Shown: positions 51,373-59,629 of the stretch, one piece after another | Layout: each line of letters starts with the position of its first letter | Numbering within the stretch: position 1 is the first letter of the stretch | DNA from: Saccharopolyspora spinosa NRRL 18395 | Lineage (GTDB): Bacteria; Actinomycetota; Actinomycetes; Mycobacteriales; Pseudonocardiaceae | Direction of reading: 5' to 3' | NCBI RefSeq assembly: GCF_000194155.1 | Contig: NZ_GL877878.1 | Coordinates: forward strand, 1,514,351-1,578,350 | Length of the DNA stretch: 64,000 nucleotides | Translations under genes and position numbers: made by a program | Notes under the pieces: model-generated | Told to the model about the DNA's origin: nothing | The model's database searches: none | What the model saw: the letters and a program-made list of their open reading frames with translations, nothing else

Positions 51373-52563
51373 ATGTCGAGTCGGATGGCTGCGGGGACGG
51401 GGGCCGGGATGCGGGGCACAACAGTGGGGCTGGTCATCGGAAGCGTGCTCGCTTGCGCGCTGACCTCGTGCTCGGAACCCAAGCCGTCCGTGGCGAGCGT
51501 GACGGCCTCGGTACCAGATCGGGCCGGCCAGATCGCCCCCAGCGAGCCCCTGGTCGTCATGGCGCACGAGGGCACGCTCACCTCGGTCGCGGTTACCACC
51601 GACGGGGGAACTGCGGTGCCCGGTTCGCTGAGCGACGGCGGCCGCAGGTGGCGCACGACGGTGCCGCTGGATTTCGGCAAGACCTACCACGTGCGGGCCC
51701 AGGCCGAGGACGTGGATCGCAAGCCCTCAGTCCCGCTGAACTCGTCGTTCCGAACCGCCATACCCGTGGACACCGTCACCGTGGAGAGGACCCGGCCCAC
51801 CGACGGCGACACGGTCGGCATCGCGATGCCGGTGTCGATCTACTTCAGCAAGCCGGTGACCGACCGGGCCGCCGTCGAACGCCGCCTGTCGGTCGAGCCG
51901 TCGGTGCCGACCGAAGGCTCGTTCCACTGGATGAGCGACGAACAGATCAACTGGCGCCCCAAAGACTTCTGGCAATCCGGAACCAGCATCCGGGTGCGCG
52001 CGCGGCTGTACGGCGTGGACACCGGCGGCGGCGTGATGGGAACCGCCGACCACGAGAGCATCTTCCTCGTCGGACGGGACCAGCGCGCGGTCGGCAACGT
52101 CGAGGACCACACCTTCACTGTCTTCCAGGACGGACAACAGATCCGCCAGTTCCCGGCCTCCTACGGCAGGAGCGTCTACCCGACCCAATCGGGCACCCAC
52201 GTCGCGTTCGAGAAGCACATCACGACGCGGATGCGCTCGGACACCTGGGGAGGCCCGCAGAAGGGCCAACCCGGCTACTACGACGAGGTCCTGCCCAACG
52301 CGGTGCGAATCTCGAACAACGGCGAATTCGTGCACGTCAACGCCGCGACCGTCGGGCAACAAGGCGTCGCCAACGTCTCGCACGGATGCGTGAACCTGTC
52401 GCCGGCCAACGGAAAGTGGTACTTCGACTTCGTGCAGATCGGCGACCCGGTGGAGATCGTCGGCTCCGACCGCCCGCTGACCACGGCCGACGGGGACATC
52501 CCGGACTGGACGATCCCCTACCCGGACTACGTCAAGGGCAGCGCCCTATACCAACCCCGCTGA
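51373..52563 (+). CDS. Lipoprotein L,D-transpeptidase
   Basis: This 396-residue protein has a lipoprotein signal (GLVIGSVLACALTSCSEPKP, Cys at about residue 36). One or two Ig-like domains follow (about 55-245; VDTVTVERTRPTDGDTVGIA, FHWMSDEQINWRPKDFW), then a C-terminal YkuD catalytic domain with VSHGCVNLSPANGKWYFDFV holding the nucleophilic Cys and HGC motif. This is the LdtMt2-like layout of actinobacteria, which forms 3-3 cross-links in peptidoglycan outside the membrane. ATG 51373 is used; a GTG two codons upstream and later ATGs are alternatives. Confidence 0.92.
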   Translation: MSSRMAAGTGAGMRGTTVGLVIGSVLACALTSCSEPKPSVASVTASVPDRAGQIAPSEPLVVMAHEGTLTSVAVTTDGGTAVPGSLSDGGRRWRTTVPLDFGKTYHVRAQAEDVDRKPSVPLNSSFRTAIPVDTVTVERTRPTDGDTVGIAMPVSIYFSKPVTDRAAVERRLSVEPSVPTEGSFHWMSDEQINWRPKDFWQSGTSIRVRARLYGVDTGGGVMGTADHESIFLVGRDQRAVGNVEDHTFTVFQDGQQIRQFPASYGRSVYPTQSGTHVAFEKHITTRMRSDTWGGPQKGQPGYYDEVLPNAVRISNNGEFVHVNAATVGQQGVANVSHGCVNLSPANGKWYFDFVQIGDPVEIVGSDRPLTTADGDIPDWTIPYPDYVKGSALYQPR

Positions 52564-52678
52564 CCACCGAGCGGGGCTCACCGTTTCCGCAGGTCCGGGC
52601 CCGTGAGGTTTCGGGCTGCGGTAGCTGCTGTTGCGGTAGCCGTCCTAAGGACTCACGGCCCGGTGACCACCGCCGCAG

Positions 52679-54139
52679 TCAGCTGGCCGCGAGTTTCCGA
52701 GGGAGGAAGGCCGCGATCGTGAGGGCGATGACGGCCGCTGCCGCGCCCATCGCCATGATCACCTGGAAGCCGTCCCGGGACGGCACCGTCAGCGAGCCGA
52801 ACGTCGCCGTCAGCTGAGCCAGCACCGCACCCGCGACCGCGCTGGAGACCGACGTGCCGATGGAGCGCATCAGGGTGTTGAGGCTGTTGGCCGCAGCCGT
52901 CTCCCCCACCGGCACCGCCGCCATGATGAGCGCCGGCATCGCGCCGTAGGCGAGGCCGATGCCCGCCCCGATCACGCTGGAGACCAGCACGAGCTGCCAG
53001 ACCCCGGACATCAGCACGATGCCCAGGCCGTAGCCGGTGGCGACCACGACGGCGCCCAGCATCAGGGTCACCTTGGGGCCCTTGGCCTTCGAAACGCGCG
53101 CCGACAGCGGCGCCATCGCCATCATCACCAGTCCGGACGGCCCCATCACCAAGCCCACGACGACCATCGTCTGCCCAAGGCCGTACCCGGTGACGGCGGG
53201 CAACTACAGGATCTGCGGCAGGACCAGGGACATCGCGAACATCGCGAACCCGAACACGGCGGACGCGATGTTGGTCAGCAGAACCTGGCGGCGAGCGGTG
53301 GTACGCAGATCCACCAGCGGCTGCCTGGTGCTCAGTTCCCACCAACCCCACAGCAGGAACACGACGGCCCCGGCACCGAGCAGGCCACCGGCGCGGGCAA
53401 CGCTCCAACCCCACTCCGCGCCCTTGGAGATGGCCAGCAGCAGGCAGATGAGTCCGATCGACAACCCGGCCGCGCCCACCAGGTCGAAGCGTCCTCCGGT
53501 ACGCACAGCGGACTCCGGTACGAAGGCCACCACGAGGGCGGTCGCGACGACGCCCAGGCCTGCCGCCGTCCAGAACAGCATGTGCCAGTCGGTGCGTTCG
53601 GCCAGGAAAGCGGCGGCCGGCAGGCCGAGGGCGCCGCCGACGCCCAGCGAGGCACTCATCGTCGCGGTCGCCGAACCCAGTCGTTCGGCCGGGAGTTCGT
53701 CGCGCATGATGCTGATCCCCAGCGGGATGACACCAGCAGCCAGGCCCTGCACGGCCCGCCCGACGATCATGGGCGCCAGCGCGTTGCTGAGACCGCAGGC
53801 GGCCGAACCGGCCACCAGCAGCGCCAGGCTGATCAGCAGCATGCGCCGTTTGCCGTACATGTCCCCCAGCCGCCCCACCACCGGGGTCGCAACGGCCCCG
53901 GCGAGCAGCGTCGTGGTGATGGCCCACGCGGAGTCGGCCGCGGACGCCCCCAGCAGCGCGGGCAGCACGGGGACCAGCGGGATCACCAGGGTCTGCATCA
54001 ACGAGACCACGATCCCGCTGAAGGCCAGCACCACCACGACGGTGTTGGACCGCGGCGGGCTCGATACCGCGGTGTCGACGGGCTGGGCTGGAGCGTTGGG
54101 CATGTCGGGGGCCTCCGTCGGGCATGCGTGGGTGGTCAC
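52679..54139 (-). pseudogene. MFS (DHA2-type) transporter with an in-frame amber codon
   Basis: From ATG 54139 a 14-helix MFS drug-exporter-like sequence runs for 311 residues (TPVVGRLGDMYGKRRMLLIS loop; GRAVQGLAAGVIPLGISIMR). It meets TAG at 53206-53204 in LPQIL-stop-LPAVTGYGLGQTMV, then continues in the same frame to 52679 with normal helices (SLNTLMRSIGTSVSSAVAGA). The family usually has Gln or Glu at this place, and CAG to TAG is a single transition. The gene may encode a truncated, inactive transporter. The divergent neighbour region has a TetR-like dyad. A second start at GTG/TTG just after the stop is possible but weak. Confidence 0.85.
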
Positions 54140-54157
54140 TCTGCGAAGCCAGACATT

Positions 54158-54175
54158 AAATCAACTGATTGACTT
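54158..54175. promoter_or_regulatory. Possible TetR-type operator between MFS and P450 fragment
   Basis: AAATCAACTGATTGACTT is an imperfect 18-bp dyad (TCAA...TTGA core) in an AT-rich 93-bp gap between divergent genes. It lies 19 bp upstream of the MFS start. The downstream TetR-like gene at 54637 would be the natural binder, but it is frameshifted. Confidence 0.45.
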
Positions 54176-54232
54176 AAACCAGCGGAATCGGTTAACTGGT
54201 CACGGGCAGGCGACCGACTCGGAGGAACTTGC

Positions 54233-54634
54233 ATGGCGGGCAACGTCGATAGCGAACGAGCGCTGAGCTACCCGATCCCCAGCACGGCGGCGCTGGAGCC
54301 GCCCGCCGAGTGGGCGCAACTGCGGCCGGAATGCCCGGTCGCGCGGGTGACGCTGCCCAGCGAGGACGGGGCAGCGCTGACCACCCGCTACGCGGACGTT
54401 AAACAGGTGCTGTCCGACCCGCGGTTCGCCCGCCAGCTCAACGCCGACGGCGCGGCCCGGATCCCGGCCAACGAGTCGCGCAGGGTGTTCAACAGCTCGA
54501 TGGCCGATCGCCTCATCGACGACGCGCTGCTCCGGCGGCTTCCCACCCTGGAACTGGCCGTCGCGACGGAAAATCTGAATCGGTTCGAGCGCCTGGCCGT
54601 CGGCGGTCTGCGTGAACTCCCGGTGCCGTGGTGA
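54233..54634 (+). pseudogene. Cytochrome P450 with a large in-frame internal deletion
   Basis: ATG 54233, behind GGAGGAAC, opens a normal P450 N-terminus (LSYPIPSTAALEPPAEWAQL; LTTRYADVKQVLSDPRFARQ) to about residue 90. It then jumps to a P450 C-terminus (LLRRLPTLELAVATENLNRF, ending GLRELPVPW). About 250-270 codons, including the I-helix, ExxR and heme-binding Cys, are missing, yet the frame is kept. The 133-residue product cannot bind heme. It lies first in a P450-redox locus and ends where the TetR gene starts. Confidence 0.85.
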
Positions 54635-54636
54635 CG

Positions 54637-55313
54637 ATGGCCGGGCGGACAGCTCGGGCGGACCGGGTGAACGCGACGCGGGAGCAGATCCTGACGGCGG
54701 CGGAACAACTGTTCGCCGAGCACGGGGTGTTCGCGGTGTCCAACCGCCAGGTCAGCGAGGCCAGGGCAACAACGCCGCGGTCGGCTACCACTTCGGCACC
54801 AAGACCGACCTGGTGCGGGCGATCGCGCGGAAGCACGCCGAGCAGATCGAACGGCTGCGGCTGGAGATGGTTGCCGAAATCGAGGGCTCCACGGAGGTGC
54901 GGGACTGGGTCGCCTGCCTGGTGTGCCCCACCACCGAGCACCTGGCCGCTCTTGGCAGTCCCACCTGGTACGCGCGCTTCGGCGCCCAAGTGATGACAGA
55001 TCCGGCGCTGCGCGAGATCATGATCGATGAGGCACTCGCCTCGCCGTCGCTACTACAAGTCCTCGACGGGCTCAACCGCTGCCTGCCCGACCTGCCGATC
55101 GACGTGCACCTGGAACGTGGCGACATGGCCCGCCAGCTGATGGTCCACATGTGCGCCGAACGCGAACGCGCCCTCGCAGAAGGCACCGCCACGCCCCGGC
55201 AGAGCTGGCACGATGCCGCGGCCGGGCTGATCGACGCGATCGTCGGGATGTGGCTGGCACCGATTCACATCACGCCCATGATCGACCCCCAAGCAGAGGA
55301 GAACCGCTCTTGA
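54637..55313 (+). pseudogene. TetR family regulator, frameshifted in the DNA-binding domain
   Basis: ATG 54637 begins the HTH (ADRVNATREQILTAAEQLFA; FAVSNRQVSEA). At about 54763 the frame breaks inside the recognition region. The rest (QGNNAAVGYHFGTKTDLVRA onward) is in the next frame and runs normally through a complete ligand domain to 55313 (SWHDAAAGLIDAIVGMWLAP). The missing piece is only a few bases. As read, no functional repressor is made, which could leave the MFS/P450 locus deregulated. Confidence 0.8.
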
Positions 55314-55509
55314 CGGTGACCGTTGACGAGGAGAAGTGCTGCGGTACGGGGCAATGGCGCTACCCGCCCCCGATGTGTTCGACCAGCGGGAGGCGGACGG
55401 CATCGTGATCCTGCTCGACGCCGAACCGGCCGAGTCGCTGCACGGCTCCGTCCGCGAGGCCGCCACCATGTGCCCCGCCGCCGCGATCGAACTCGGCGAG
55501 AGCTCATGA
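55310..55509 (+). pseudogene. 3Fe-4S-type ferredoxin, 4-bp deletion at a cluster cysteine
   Basis: TTG 55310 behind GAGGAGAAC starts TVTVDEEKCCGTGQ. The P450-type ferredoxin family continues with CVAxAPxVFDQ. Here CAATG is followed by GCGCTACCC, four bases short, so the second cluster Cys is lost and the frame shifts. The proper frame resumes as PAPDVFDQREADGIVILLDA and ends MCPAAAIELGESS at 55507-55509, overlapping the reductase ATG (ATGA). An intact copy lies at 57969. Confidence 0.75.
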
Positions 55510-56687
55510 GCGGTCCCGCCAGCGTGCTGGTGGTAGGCGCTTCCGCCGCCGGACTTGCCACCGCAGAGACGTTGCGGCGCAAGGGATATCTGGGAGGACT
55601 GACCCTCCTGGGGGCTGAGCCGCACCCGCCTTACGACCGGCCACCGCTGTCCAAGCAGGTGCTATCCGGAACCTGGGATGCCGGGCGGACCCGGCTCCGG
55701 CAGCCCGCGACGCTGTCCGAAATGAACGCCGAGATCATCCTCGGTGATCCGGCCGTCGGCCTGGACGTGGCGACGCGCACCGTCCGCACCACGTCTGGGC
55801 GCGCCCTGAGCGCAGAAGCGATCGTCGTCGCGACCGGGCTCCGGCCCCGCACGCTTCCCGGTCAAGGCGAACTGACCGGTGTCCACGTGCTGCGCACCCT
55901 CGACGATTCCCTGACCTTGCGGCCCGCCTTGCTGGCTGCTTCGCAGGTCGTCATCGTCGGGGACGGCGTGCTCGGCACCGAAATCGCCGCCACCGCGCGG
56001 AAGATGGGCGCGGAGGTGACGCTGGTCGGCCCGCAGCAGGCGCTGCTGGAAGGCCAGTTCGGCTCGTCGGTGGGCAAACTGCTGGGCGAACTGCATGCCG
56101 AACACGGAGTCCGCCTGCGGCCGGGCATCGCGGTCACCGGACTGACCGGACACCACGGCCGGGTCACCGGTGTGCGCCTGGACACCGGTGACGAGCTTCC
56201 GGCCGACGTGGTCGTGGTGGCGTTCGGCGCCACGCCGGCGACGGAATGGCTGGCTGACAGCGGACTTCGGGTGGACGACGGGCTCGTGTGCGATTCCCGC
56301 TGCCGGGCGGCGGAGGGGATCTACGGCGCCGGGGACGTGGCCCGCTGGCAGCACGACGCGCTCGGCACCTCGCTGCGGTTGGAGAACCGGACCAACGCCA
56401 CCCAACAGGCCAACGCCGTTGCCGTCAACATCCTCGGTGAGGACCAGCCCTACGCGCCGGTCCCCCACTTCTGGACCGACCAGTTCGACACCAAGATCCA
56501 GGTGCACGGGCTTCCCACCAGGGACGCGAAAGTGACCATTGTGGACGGTAGCGCGGCGGACCGGCGATTCGTCGCGCGGTACCAGCACAACGGCAAGGTC
56601 GTCGGCGTGCTGGGCTGGAACATGCCCAAGCAATGCCGCCTACGCCGCCAGGAAGTAGTCGACGCGCTCTCCGCTCCGGTACCGTGA
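55506..56687 (+). CDS. NAD(P)H ferredoxin reductase (FAD-dependent)
   Basis: This 393-residue flavoprotein is of the rubredoxin/putidaredoxin-reductase type. The N-terminal FAD motif is ASVLVVGASAAGLATAETLR, with the conserved PPYDRPPLSKQVLSG. The NAD-binding motif is VVIVGDGVLGTEIAATARKM (about residue 160) and the second FAD motif is GIYGAGDVARWQH (about 276). A C-terminal dimerisation domain (HFWTDQFDTKIQVHGLPT) follows. It passes electrons from NAD(P)H to a ferredoxin that feeds a P450. It is coupled to the broken ferredoxin and is 22 bp before an intact P450-ferredoxin pair. Confidence 0.92.
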   Translation: MSGPASVLVVGASAAGLATAETLRRKGYLGGLTLLGAEPHPPYDRPPLSKQVLSGTWDAGRTRLRQPATLSEMNAEIILGDPAVGLDVATRTVRTTSGRALSAEAIVVATGLRPRTLPGQGELTGVHVLRTLDDSLTLRPALLAASQVVIVGDGVLGTEIAATARKMGAEVTLVGPQQALLEGQFGSSVGKLLGELHAEHGVRLRPGIAVTGLTGHHGRVTGVRLDTGDELPADVVVVAFGATPATEWLADSGLRVDDGLVCDSRCRAAEGIYGAGDVARWQHDALGTSLRLENRTNATQQANAVAVNILGEDQPYAPVPHFWTDQFDTKIQVHGLPTRDAKVTIVDGSAADRRFVARYQHNGKVVGVLGWNMPKQCRLRRQEVVDALSAPVP

Positions 56688-56709
56688 CAACAGCTCAGGA
56701 AGGCAAGCG

Positions 56710-57939
56710 ATGACCGATGTGCTGAACCCGGTTGGCGAGAACTCCGCAGACGTCCCGGAGTACCCGATGGCTAGGGTGGCGGCCTGCCCGTTCGATCCGC
56801 CGCCGGAGCTGCGGACCAAGCAGGTGGAGGGCCCGCTCGCGAAGGTCCGGCTGTGGGACGGCAGCACGCCGTGGCTGGTGACCCGCTACGCCGACCAGCG
56901 GGCGCTGCTGGCCGACCCACGGGTCAGCGCCGACATCACCCGCCCCGGCTACCCCAGTTCGGCCCCGATCGGGTCGGGCGGCTCCCACATCAGCTTCATC
57001 CTGATGGACGACCCGGAGCACGCGCGGCTGCGGCGGATGGTGACCGCACCGTTCACCATCAAGCGGGTCGAGGCGATGCGGCCGACCGTGCAGAAGATCG
57101 TGGACGAACTGATCGACGACGTGCTGGCCGGCCCGAAGCCCGTGGACCTGGTCGAGGCGTTCGCGCTGCCGGTGCCTTCGCTGGTGATCTGCCAAATGCT
57201 CGGGGTCCCCTACTCCGACCACGACTTCTTCCAGGAGAACAGCAAGACCATCATCAAGCGGGACGCGAGCCCCGACGACCGGACCGCCGCCCTGGGCCGG
57301 CTCGCCGGCTATCTGGACGACCTGGTGGGCGCGAAGCTCGAAAACCCCGGCGACGACCTGCTCTCACGCTTGGCCGAGCGAGTCGCGGCCGGGGAGCTGT
57401 CCCGGCAGGCAGCGGCGCAGATGGGTGTGCTGCTGCTGATCGCCGGCCACGAGACCACCGCGAACATGATCGCGCTCGGCACCCTGGCACTGCTGGAGAA
57501 CCCCGATCAGCTGGCGGTCCTGCGCGAATCGGACGACCCGAAACTGATCAGCGGGGCGGTCGAAGAACTGCTGCGATACCTGCACATCACGCACAACGGC
57601 CGGCGTCGAGTGGCGCTCGAGGACATCGAGATCGCCGGTCACGTCATCCGCGCCGGCGACGGGCTGATCATGCCCAACGACATCGGCAACCGCGATCCTG
57701 AGGCCTTCCCCGAACCCGACCGGCTCGACCTGACCCGCGACGCCCGCCACCACGTAGCCTTCGGGTTCGGCGTGCACCAATGCCTCGGGCAGCCGCTCGC
57801 GCGCATGGAGCTGCAGGTCGTCTACGGCACGCTCTACCGCCGCATCCCCACCCTGCGACTGGCCGAGGACCTGTCGCAGATCCCGTTCAAGCACGACGGT
57901 TCGGTCTACGGCGTCTACCGCCTGCCGGTGACCTGGTAA
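56710..57939 (+). CDS. Cytochrome P450 (CYP105-like)
   Basis: This 409-residue soluble P450 starts at ATG 56710. Landmarks are SFILMDDPEHARLRRMVTAP with the conserved HxRxR, the I-helix LLIAGHETTANMIALGTLAL, the K-helix VEELLRYLHI (ExxR: EELLR) and the heme loop VAFGFGVHQCLGQPLARMEL with the axial Cys near residue 359. The FPMAR-like opening (YPMARVAACPFDPPPELR) is typical of CYP105-type enzymes, which oxidise xenobiotics or antibiotics. Its redox partners are the downstream ferredoxin and upstream reductase. Confidence 0.94.
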   Translation: MTDVLNPVGENSADVPEYPMARVAACPFDPPPELRTKQVEGPLAKVRLWDGSTPWLVTRYADQRALLADPRVSADITRPGYPSSAPIGSGGSHISFILMDDPEHARLRRMVTAPFTIKRVEAMRPTVQKIVDELIDDVLAGPKPVDLVEAFALPVPSLVICQMLGVPYSDHDFFQENSKTIIKRDASPDDRTAALGRLAGYLDDLVGAKLENPGDDLLSRLAERVAAGELSRQAAAQMGVLLLIAGHETTANMIALGTLALLENPDQLAVLRESDDPKLISGAVEELLRYLHITHNGRRRVALEDIEIAGHVIRAGDGLIMPNDIGNRDPEAFPEPDRLDLTRDARHHVAFGFGVHQCLGQPLARMELQVVYGTLYRRIPTLRLAEDLSQIPFKHDGSVYGVYRLPVTW

Positions 57940-57968
57940 CCGAATTCCCACCACAGCGGAGGAGAACC

Positions 57969-58163
57969 ATGAAGGTGACGATCGACCAGGACAAGTGCGT
58001 CGCTTCCGGGCAGTGCGTGATGGCCGCCGCGGAGGTGTTCGACCAGCGCGACGAGGACGGAACCGTGGTGCTGCTCAACGCGAATCCGCCCGTGGAGCTG
58101 GCTGCGGACGTCCGGCAGGCCGCGGTGCTGTGCCCGGCGCTGGCCATCACCGTGGACGAATGA
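57969..58163 (+). CDS. 3Fe-4S ferredoxin of the P450 system
   Basis: This 64-residue ferredoxin starts at ATG 57969 behind GGAGGAGAACC. Cluster ligands are the Cys in QDKCVASGQCVMAAAEVF (C-x5-C) and the Cys in AAVLCPALAITVDE, the three-Cys pattern of SoyB-type ferredoxins that serve CYP105 enzymes. It follows the P450 by 29 bp and is intact, so it can replace the broken paralogue at 55310. Confidence 0.93.
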   Translation: MKVTIDQDKCVASGQCVMAAAEVFDQRDEDGTVVLLNANPPVELAADVRQAAVLCPALAITVDE

Positions 58164-58266
58164 CAGGGTCCTGAATCGCAACCTGGGAGTACATCACCCG
58201 CCAAGGGCACGGCTGCGGGAGACTGCGTCGTCGATGGGGCTCCGGCGAGGGTGCGGGCCCCCAGCG

Positions 58267-58302
58267 GACGACCACCGCGACGACCACCGCGACGACCACC
58301 CG
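58267..58302. repeat. Short tandem repeat GACGACCACCGC x3
   Basis: Two exact copies of the 12-mer GACGACCACCGC and a third with one change lie in the 329-bp gap between the ferredoxin and carboxypeptidase genes. Apart from this and the hairpin at 58448 I see nothing else in the gap. Confidence 0.6.
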
Positions 58303-58447
58303 CACCAGTAGCGGAATGCCGTACTCCTGCAAGACAAGGGTTAAGACGACGTTGCTGCACGAGGATCATCGCCGCCGGAAGAGCCAGGCCCTCGGGCTCC
58401 GATGCGACCTCTGATCAAGTAGGCGTTCGCGCGCCCCTGCACACGAG

Positions 58448-58482
58448 GAACTGCCCGGACTTCAGCGAAGCCCGGGCAGTTC
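58448..58482 (-). terminator. Terminator of the carboxypeptidase gene
   Basis: GAACTGCCCGG and CCGGGCAGTTC pair perfectly over 11 bp with a 13-base loop, starting about 10 bases beyond the stop of the minus-strand carboxypeptidase gene. Confidence 0.7.
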
Positions 58483-58492
58483 TCCGCGCGCG

Positions 58493-59500
58493 TCAGTCGG
58501 AATGCGTGCCGGCCGCAGCGGCCTGCGGGACCGGCTCGCCGCGCGGCGGGATCGCGTCCGCCTCGGCAGGGTTGATCATCCGTAGCGAACCGTCGGCCGC
58601 GCTGCGCGCGATGGCCGACATGGACCGCAGTGCCGAATCGATTTGCGCCTGCTCGTGCTGCGAGCCCATGTCGCTGAGCTCGATGAGCACGCTGCCGCGC
58701 AGGCCGTAGGCGTTGCGCGCGATGCCCTGGTAGTCGCCGCCGGGGTACTGCGAAACATTCGCCCCGCCCTCGGTCATCGACCGCTGCGCCACCACCGAGA
58801 CCTGCTTGGCCAGCTCGAGGTTGCTCGGCGTAACGCCCCGGTTCGTCGGCCACATCAGCGATGCGGTGATCTCGCGTCCGCCACCGTCGACGTAGCGGCC
58901 CTGCATGTGGTAGTCGACCACGATCTGCGGCTGGAACTCCGCGTAGTGACGCTGGATCAGGCCCGCCTCGGTAGCGGGGTTGTTCTCGGGCGCGACCGCC
59001 GGGTCGTGGTAGCGGTTGATGTCGTAGCCCTTGCCCGCCTCGCCGTACTCCGGAGCCGCGTCCGGGGCGTAGTTGTACCGCCAGTTCAGCTCGTGACCGT
59101 CCGGGTTGGCCCGCACCACGATGTCAACGGTCACCTGCGACCGCAGCCAGCGCTGGTAGCGGCTCTGGCCGACCCCGGCTTCGCGCAGGAACTCCAGCGC
59201 GGCCACGGTGCCGAGCGGCTCATCGCCGTGCTGCTGGGTGACGTAGAGGACACGCAGCGGCCCGTCGCCGACCCGCGCGCTCCACACCGGCCGGCCCTGG
59301 TTGGACTTGCCGATCGCGGAGACCTCGATCGCGCCGTGGCTCCGCCTCTGGAGTTCGTCCAGCTTCCGGGCCAACTCGGCGGTGCTGGGCCGAGGATCGA
59401 TCCGGCCGGGCGGCGCCGCCTGGGACGGTGCGACGAACCCCAGCACGGAAATGACTGCTACGGCAACGGAAAGCAGCGCTATGCGCGTCGACTTCGCCAT
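58493..59500 (-). CDS. Secreted M14 family zinc carboxypeptidase
   Basis: This 335-residue protein has a signal peptide (TRIALLSVAVAVISVLGFVA, cleavage near SQA-AP) and a peptidase M14 domain. Zinc ligands are likely the His and Glu of QQHGDEPLGT and the His of VVDYHMQGRY. The substrate-binding NPDGHELNWRYN and the general-base Glu in VLIELSDMG are present. It probably trims C-terminal residues from peptides or cell-wall peptides outside the cell. ATG 59500. Confidence 0.88.
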   Translation of the reverse strand: MAKSTRIALLSVAVAVISVLGFVAPSQAAPPGRIDPRPSTAELARKLDELQRRSHGAIEVSAIGKSNQGRPVWSARVGDGPLRVLYVTQQHGDEPLGTVAALEFLREAGVGQSRYQRWLRSQVTVDIVVRANPDGHELNWRYNYAPDAAPEYGEAGKGYDINRYHDPAVAPENNPATEAGLIQRHYAEFQPQIVVDYHMQGRYVDGGGREITASLMWPTNRGVTPSNLELAKQVSVVAQRSMTEGGANVSQYPGGDYQGIARNAYGLRGSVLIELSDMGSQHEQAQIDSALRSMSAIARSAADGSLRMINPAEADAIPPRGEPVPQAAAAGTHSD

Positions 59501-59629
59501 GACGCAGGAGTCTGCCCCGCTGTACGACTGAACCACAAGATCGGCAGCCCTATTGCGTTGCGCAAGCAACGAGCCGACGGCGGTGCGGCCAAGCCCCCGC
59601 TCAACCGCACCGCAGCGCAAGACGAGCCT

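Noticed and set aside
58267-58302. CRISPR-like reading of the 12-bp tandem repeat
   Set aside because: Three contiguous 12-mers without spacers are a simple repeat, not a CRISPR array.
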